From Vallitalea longa (GTDB taxonomy: Bacteria; Bacillota; Clostridia; Lachnospirales; Vallitaleaceae), in NCBI RefSeq assembly GCF_027923465.1, contig NZ_BRLB01000008.1, forward strand, positions 148,043-212,042: a stretch of 64,000 nt of DNA, read 5' to 3'. Below the pieces are notes generated by a model that made no database searches, was not told the origin of the DNA, and saw only the letters and a program-made list of their open reading frames with translations. The first letter of the stretch is position 1. Each line of letters starts with the position of its first letter. Below are positions 59,433 to 64,000 of the stretch, piece after piece. Both the position numbers and the translations under genes were made by a program.

Positions 59433-60959
59433 TTGCATAATATAGATTATAAAACCAAAGTAATTGAAATGAAGAACATTACAAAAAAATTTGGTAAATT
59501 AGTTGCTAATGATAATATTAATCTCACTGTATATAAAGGAGAAGTACATGCTTTATTAGGAGAAAATGGAGCTGGTAAATCTACTCTAATGAATCAGTTA
59601 TATGGAATGATAGAACCAACAAGTGGCGAAATATATATTAATGGTAAAAAAATTAATATCACTAATCCTAATATAGCAATAAAAAACGGTATAGGAATGG
59701 TACATCAACATTTTATGTTAGTTCAACCATTTACAGTTGTTGAGAATATTATTTTAGGTAATGAAATAACCAATCATGGTATTCTTGATATGAAAAAAGC
59801 TAAAGAGGAAATTATTAAGCTATCTGAAAAATACAGTCTATATGTTAATCCTGATGATAAAATTCAAGATATAACTGTAGGTATGCAACAAAGGGTAGAA
59901 ATATTGAAGGCTCTATATAGAGGAGCTGATATATTAATTCTAGATGAACCGACAAGTGTGCTTACTCCTCAAGAAATACAAGAACTTGTACATATCATGG
60001 ATAATTTAACCAAAGAAGGAAAATCTGTAATTATCATTACTCATAAATTGAAAGAAATAAAACAAGTGGCTGATAATTGTACTATCATAAGGAGAGGTAA
60101 ACCTATTGATACAGTTAAAGTAGATGAAGTAACAGAAGAAGATCTAGCATCTAAGATGGTTGGTAGAGAAGTAACTTTTGTAGTTCCAAAAGAGGATCAT
60201 GAAACTTCTGATGTGGTATTGTCTATAGATAATATTACAGTAAAAGATAATAGAGGATTAATAGCTGTTGATGGTTTATCCTTAGAAGTAAAAAAAGGAG
60301 AAATATTGGGTATCGCCGGTGTAGATGGTAATGGACAGAATGAATTGGTTGAAGCTATAACAGGCCTTAGAAAAATAGAGAAAGGGCATGTCAAGGTAAA
60401 TGGAAAAGATGTTACTAATCTATCACCTAGAAAAATAATTGACAATAAAGTATCAACTATACCTCAAGACAGACAAAAAGTTGGTTTGGTTCTTGATTTT
60501 ACTGTATATGAAAATATGATATTAGAAAATTTCCATAATGAACCTTTTTCAAAAAGAGGTGTATTGCAGAAAGATGAGATAATCAAGAATGCAAAAAAAC
60601 TAATAGAGAAGTTTGATATAAGACCAGATGATGAAAAATTATTAGTGAAATCATTATCAGGCGGAAATCAACAAAAAGTCATAATAGCAAGAGAAATAAT
60701 GAACCATCCTGATCTACTCATAGCTACACAGCCAACAAGAGGGCTTGACGTTGGTGCTATAGAGTATGTACATAAAGAATTGATAAAACAAAGAAATCAG
60801 GATAAAGCAATATTATTAATTTCCCTGGAACTTGATGAAGTTATGAATGTATCTGATCGTATAGCAGTCATATATGAAGGTAAAATCAATTATATAGTTG
60901 ATGCAAAAGAAGCAACAGAGACAGAATTAGGTTTTGAGATGGCAGGGGGCAAAAAATAA
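59433..60959 (+). CDS. Nucleoside-type ABC transporter ATP-binding protein
   Basis: This 508-residue protein has two fused ABC domains: GENGAGKSTLMNQLYG with ILILDEPTSVLTPQE, and a second with a degenerate site (GVDGNGQNELVEA), SLSGGNQQKVIIAREI and ATQPTRGLDVGAIEY. This is the YufO/NupA-type ATPase of BMP transporters. It begins with TTG behind AAAGGATAG. Its stop overlaps the next start by 1 bp (TAATG). Confidence 0.93.
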   Translation: MHNIDYKTKVIEMKNITKKFGKLVANDNINLTVYKGEVHALLGENGAGKSTLMNQLYGMIEPTSGEIYINGKKINITNPNIAIKNGIGMVHQHFMLVQPFTVVENIILGNEITNHGILDMKKAKEEIIKLSEKYSLYVNPDDKIQDITVGMQQRVEILKALYRGADILILDEPTSVLTPQEIQELVHIMDNLTKEGKSVIIITHKLKEIKQVADNCTIIRRGKPIDTVKVDEVTEEDLASKMVGREVTFVVPKEDHETSDVVLSIDNITVKDNRGLIAVDGLSLEVKKGEILGIAGVDGNGQNELVEAITGLRKIEKGHVKVNGKDVTNLSPRKIIDNKVSTIPQDRQKVGLVLDFTVYENMILENFHNEPFSKRGVLQKDEIIKNAKKLIEKFDIRPDDEKLLVKSLSGGNQQKVIIAREIMNHPDLLIATQPTRGLDVGAIEYVHKELIKQRNQDKAILLISLELDEVMNVSDRIAVIYEGKINYIVDAKEATETELGFEMAGGKK

Positions 60960-62071
60960 TGGAGAAAAAAAAGATATTGAGTTCAACTGTTAAGATGACG
61001 CTCTTGTCAATATTATTAGGTCTTATCATTACAGCTATCATATTATTAGCCGCTGGTTATAATCCTTTAGAGATATATGCTGTTATTGTTAAAGGAGTTT
61101 TTAGCAAGCCTAAGTACATATCATATACCATTATTAGAGCAACACCATTAATTTTAACTGGTATATCAGTAGCTTTTGCATTTAAGACAGGTTTATTTAA
61201 TATTGGAGCAGAAGGTCAGTTTATTATTGGAACCATTGTTGCATCAATGGCAGGATATTTCTTTAATTTGCCTATCGTAATACATCCTATTGTTGTTATG
61301 ATATTAGCAATAGTTTTTGGTGGATTATATGGTTCCATAATTGGTTTATTAAAAGCTAAATTCGGTATTCATGAAGTTATAACTTCAATAATGTTAAATT
61401 GGATTGCTTTATATGCGCATAATGCTGTTATTAATATACCAGGGTTCTTTGCGCGTACGAATAAAGCTCATCCTATCAAAGAAAGTGCAAGTATTGTTTT
61501 TTTAGATAGATTCAAGAATTCTGATTCTGGAAAAGAATGGTTAATAAATCATCAAGCTATAAGAGACATATTAAAATCCCCTGTTAACTATGGAATAATA
61601 ATAGCTATTATAGTTGCAGTAGTAATATGGTTTATACTTAATAAAACCACATTAGGTTATAGATTAAGAGCTGTAGGTTATAATAAATTCGCTGCTGAGT
61701 ATGGTGGAATAAATGTCAAGAGAAACATTGTTACTTCAATGTTTATTTCAGGATCTGTTAGTGGACTAGCAGGAGCACTCATGATTATGGGTGTATCTAA
61801 GGGAATCACTACTTTATCTGCCATGGAAGGTTATGGTTTAGATGGTATAGGAGTTGCATTAATAGCAGGTAATTCACCAATATCATGTATATTCTCAGGT
61901 ATATTCTTTGGTGCATTAAAGTATGGAGGTACTAAGATCCAAGCTAAACCTATAGAAGCTCCAAAAGAAATAATAAATATAATGATAGGTACTATTATTT
62001 TCTTTGTTGCCATTCCGAGAATAGTCAATGTCTTTAGACGTATAAGAGATAGAAAAGGGGTGACTGAATGA
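60959..62071 (+). CDS. Nucleoside-type ABC transporter permease 1
   Basis: This 370-residue polytopic permease is YufP/NupB-like, with AFAFKTGLFNIGAEGQFIIG, FGIHEVITSIMLNWIALY and GINVKRNIVTSMFISGSVSGLAGA as family blocks. About eight or more transmembrane helices are visible. It overlaps the upstream gene by 1 bp and the next permease by 4 bp. Confidence 0.93.
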   Translation: MEKKKILSSTVKMTLLSILLGLIITAIILLAAGYNPLEIYAVIVKGVFSKPKYISYTIIRATPLILTGISVAFAFKTGLFNIGAEGQFIIGTIVASMAGYFFNLPIVIHPIVVMILAIVFGGLYGSIIGLLKAKFGIHEVITSIMLNWIALYAHNAVINIPGFFARTNKAHPIKESASIVFLDRFKNSDSGKEWLINHQAIRDILKSPVNYGIIIAIIVAVVIWFILNKTTLGYRLRAVGYNKFAAEYGGINVKRNIVTSMFISGSVSGLAGALMIMGVSKGITTLSAMEGYGLDGIGVALIAGNSPISCIFSGIFFGALKYGGTKIQAKPIEAPKEIINIMIGTIIFFVAIPRIVNVFRRIRDRKGVTE

Positions 62072-62991
62072 ACAGTATAGGTTTTATATTAGGGACGACT
62101 TTAATGTATTCTACTCCACTAATATATACGTCACTTGGAGGTGTTATATCTGAAAAATCTGGAGTTGTTAATATCGGTTTAGAAGGAATGATGACTATGG
62201 GTGCTTTTATCGGAGCAACTGTAGGATATTACTCTGGTATATGGTGGCTTGGATTAATATGTGCAGGTATTGGAGCAGGTTTATTGGCTTTATTACATGC
62301 TGTAGCTTCTGTTACATTAGGGGCAGAACAAGTTGTATCAGGTATAGCTATTAACTTCTTAGGACCAGGTTTATCACTTTTCTTATGTAGAAAATTTTTT
62401 GATGGTAAATTTATGACTAAGAGTATTTCATTAGAGAATAAGATACCTAAGCTTTTTAAAGGGGTTTTCCCGGAATATTCTGTGTTGGATAATATATTTA
62501 ATCAAGAGGTAACTGTTTATTTAGCATTTCTATTAGCGATAATAATGTGGTTTGTATTATACAAAACTAGAGCAGGACTTAGAGTAAGAGCTATTGGAGA
62601 ACATCCCGAAGCTGCAGATACATTAGGTATCAATGTACAAAAAGTTAGATATATATGTGTAATTACATCGGGTATATTATCAGGTTTTGGAGGCGCAGCT
62701 ATGAGTTTAGCAGTTGCATCTAACTTTTTCCCTACATTGATTTCAGGACAAGGATTTATTGCATTGGCAGCTATGATTTTTGGTAAATATAAACCTCAGG
62801 GAGCTCTAGGAGCATGTTTAATATTTGGTGCTGCTCAAGCTTTGGTTGTTTTCTTAGGAGGAAAAAATCTAGCTGTACCATTAGATGTTTTATCAATGAT
62901 TCCTTACATCCTAACATTAGTAATTCTTATGGGATTCATAGGCAAATCTGTAGCACCTGCAGCAGATGGAGAACCATATATTAAAGAGTAG
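62068..62991 (+). CDS. Nucleoside-type ABC transporter permease 2
   Basis: This 307-residue permease is YufQ/NupC-like: GGVISEKSGVVNIGLEGMMTMG, GAEQVVSGIAINFLGPG and GINVQKVRYICVITSGILSGFGGA. It pairs with permease 1 to form the membrane channel. Its ATG overlaps the previous stop (ATGA). It ends the operon before a hairpin at 63032. Confidence 0.93.
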   Translation: MNSIGFILGTTLMYSTPLIYTSLGGVISEKSGVVNIGLEGMMTMGAFIGATVGYYSGIWWLGLICAGIGAGLLALLHAVASVTLGAEQVVSGIAINFLGPGLSLFLCRKFFDGKFMTKSISLENKIPKLFKGVFPEYSVLDNIFNQEVTVYLAFLLAIIMWFVLYKTRAGLRVRAIGEHPEAADTLGINVQKVRYICVITSGILSGFGGAAMSLAVASNFFPTLISGQGFIALAAMIFGKYKPQGALGACLIFGAAQALVVFLGGKNLAVPLDVLSMIPYILTLVILMGFIGKSVAPAADGEPYIKE

Positions 62992-63031
62992 GGAATAAAA
63001 TGATTTTTAATTAGATATTTAATTAATTATA

Positions 63032-63101
63032 AACTCAACTTTCATTATTTGAGATTTATTATATGGAATTATGATATTTGCAATTAAATGAAAGTTGAGT
63101 T
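63032..63101. terminator. Long-loop hairpin after the nucleoside transporter operon
   Basis: AACTCAACTTTCATT and AATGAAAGTTGAGTT surround a 40-nt loop. The arms share CTCAACTTT with the hairpin at 8490. There is no strong T-run, but it probably ends the operon before the rRNA promoter. Confidence 0.55.
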
Positions 63102-63333
63102 GTATAATTGAAAAAAGTATAGCTTAGGTTTATAAGAAGATGATATTAGCATGAAGTAGTATATAGATATTAAACCTTACTTGAATTAAAGTGATATTAT
63201 TTATTCATATATATTATGTATAATGACTATATTATGGGGTTAGTTAATGTGTAGTATTCTAGCTATTTTCAGGTATCTTTTATTGAATAATCATAATAAC
63301 AAATAATATTTAGCAAAAAAAACAAAAAACATA

Positions 63334-63362
63334 TTGACATTATAGTAATCCTCTAGTATAAT
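63334..63362 (+). promoter_or_regulatory. Promoter for tRNA-Ser and the rRNA operon
   Basis: TTGACA (63334-63339) and TATAAT (63357-63362) are 17 bp apart, a perfect consensus promoter about 50 bp upstream of the tRNA gene. Confidence 0.9.
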
Positions 63363-63416
63363 AACTTTTGCGCTACTCGTTAGAGCAAAATTAAATATTT
63401 TATATAATTCAGTTGT

Positions 63417-63507
63417 GGAGAAGTACTCAAGTGGCTGAAGAGGTGCCCCTGCTAAGGGTATAGGTCGTTTACGCGGCGCGAGGGTTCAAATCCCTCCTTC
63501 TCCGCCA
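63417..63507 (+). tRNA. tRNA-Ser (GCU anticodon)
   Basis: This 91-nt gene folds as a class II tRNA with a long variable arm. The anticodon loop CTGCTAA gives GCU, reading AGC/AGU. The acceptor stem is GGAGAAG/CTTCTCC, the T loop is GGTTCAAATCC, and CCA is encoded. It lies in the rRNA leader and is probably co-transcribed with it. Confidence 0.96.
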
Positions 63508-63554
63508 TCAAAATTATATAAAATAAATAATTTAAAAAAAAATAAAAAAAGTTG

Positions 63555-63583
63555 TTGACAAATGTTGAAATGCATGATAAGAT
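63555..63583 (+). promoter_or_regulatory. Second rRNA promoter
   Basis: TTGACA (63555-63560) and TAAGAT (63578-63583) are 17 bp apart, about 210 bp before the 16S start. Confidence 0.75.
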
Positions 63584-63795
63584 ATATTTCGTTGTCTCGC
63601 AAAAAACAACATAAAGCAACAACAAAGAACCTTGAAAACTGAACAGTGAAACAACCAAAAACTTAGTAAAAGTTTTACCCAAGAAATTCCTTAGTAAATT
63701 AATGGATAAAGACGATAGTCTATAAAATATAAGCCAGAGCAATCTGGTCAAGATTAAAACTTATACGATGATTTAAGCTAAGCTTAAAAAATCTT

Positions 63796-64000
<205 letters not shown>

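Noticed and set aside
63452..63751. Minus-strand open frame of 99 codons over the tRNA-Ser and rRNA leader, ending in an AEKEGFEPSRR-like peptide
   Set aside because: This peptide is the antisense translation of a tRNA-Ser gene, a known annotation artefact; the frame overlaps the tRNA and the rRNA promoter.

Overview
The window is a low-GC (visibly AT-rich), spore-former-like Firmicutes chromosome segment spanning the replication origin. The T-box leader, ParA/ParB (Soj/Spo0J) with perfect parS sites, Noc, a spore photoproduct lyase, DegS/DegU, a DUF3881 protein and many TTG/GTG starts behind strong AGGAGG sites point to the class Clostridia, probably a Lachnospirales/Vallitalea-like lineage. 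The genus is an inference; the partial 16S rRNA at the right end could settle it.

Layout. Left accessory part (1-26 kb): the 3' end of a SNF2 helicase; a UV-repair pair uvsE-splB; a DUF3881 protein; metY; a PhzF-type enzyme divergent from an HxlR regulator; a sugar uptake and sensing block (membrane-anchored binding protein, YesM-type kinase, YesN-type regulator, second anchored XylF-like protein, then xylFGH); an ArsR regulator; serS with a T-box; an HD-GYP protein; and adhE with a Rex-like operator. Between the HD-GYP gene and adhE lies a candidate C-rich small RNA. Segregation part (26-34 kb): ykuS-like gene and HAD phosphatase, DUF4446 gene, parB, parA, then about 1.9 kb of non-coding DNA with three perfect parS sites flanked by two oppositely oriented pairs of a hairpin repeat; argS with an unidentified structured leader; degU/degS. 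Origin part (34-55 kb): an alpha/beta hydrolase and a GNAT gene, then the conserved string noc, rsmG, mnmG, mnmE, jag, yidC, yidD, rnpA, rpmH reading left, oriC with eight perfect DnaA boxes, and dnaA, dnaN, yaaA, recF, gyrB, gyrA reading right. Right part (54-64 kb): a CAP/SLH surface protein, two-subunit class I fumarase, a small membrane protein, a BMP-family nucleoside-type ABC importer, tRNA-Ser and the start of a 16S rRNA gene.

Most genes left of about 44.5 kb are on the minus strand and all genes to the right are on the plus strand, so transcription is co-oriented with replication leaving oriC. No transposase, phage gene or CRISPR array was seen. The most unusual signals are a five-copy hairpin repeat with compensated stem changes, bracketing the parS sites as inverted pairs; a spore photoproduct lyase lacking the usual hydrogen-donor cysteine; a sugar sensor with two different anchored binding proteins; a C-rich sRNA candidate; an unassigned argS leader RNA; and a Noc-site-like palindrome next to noc.
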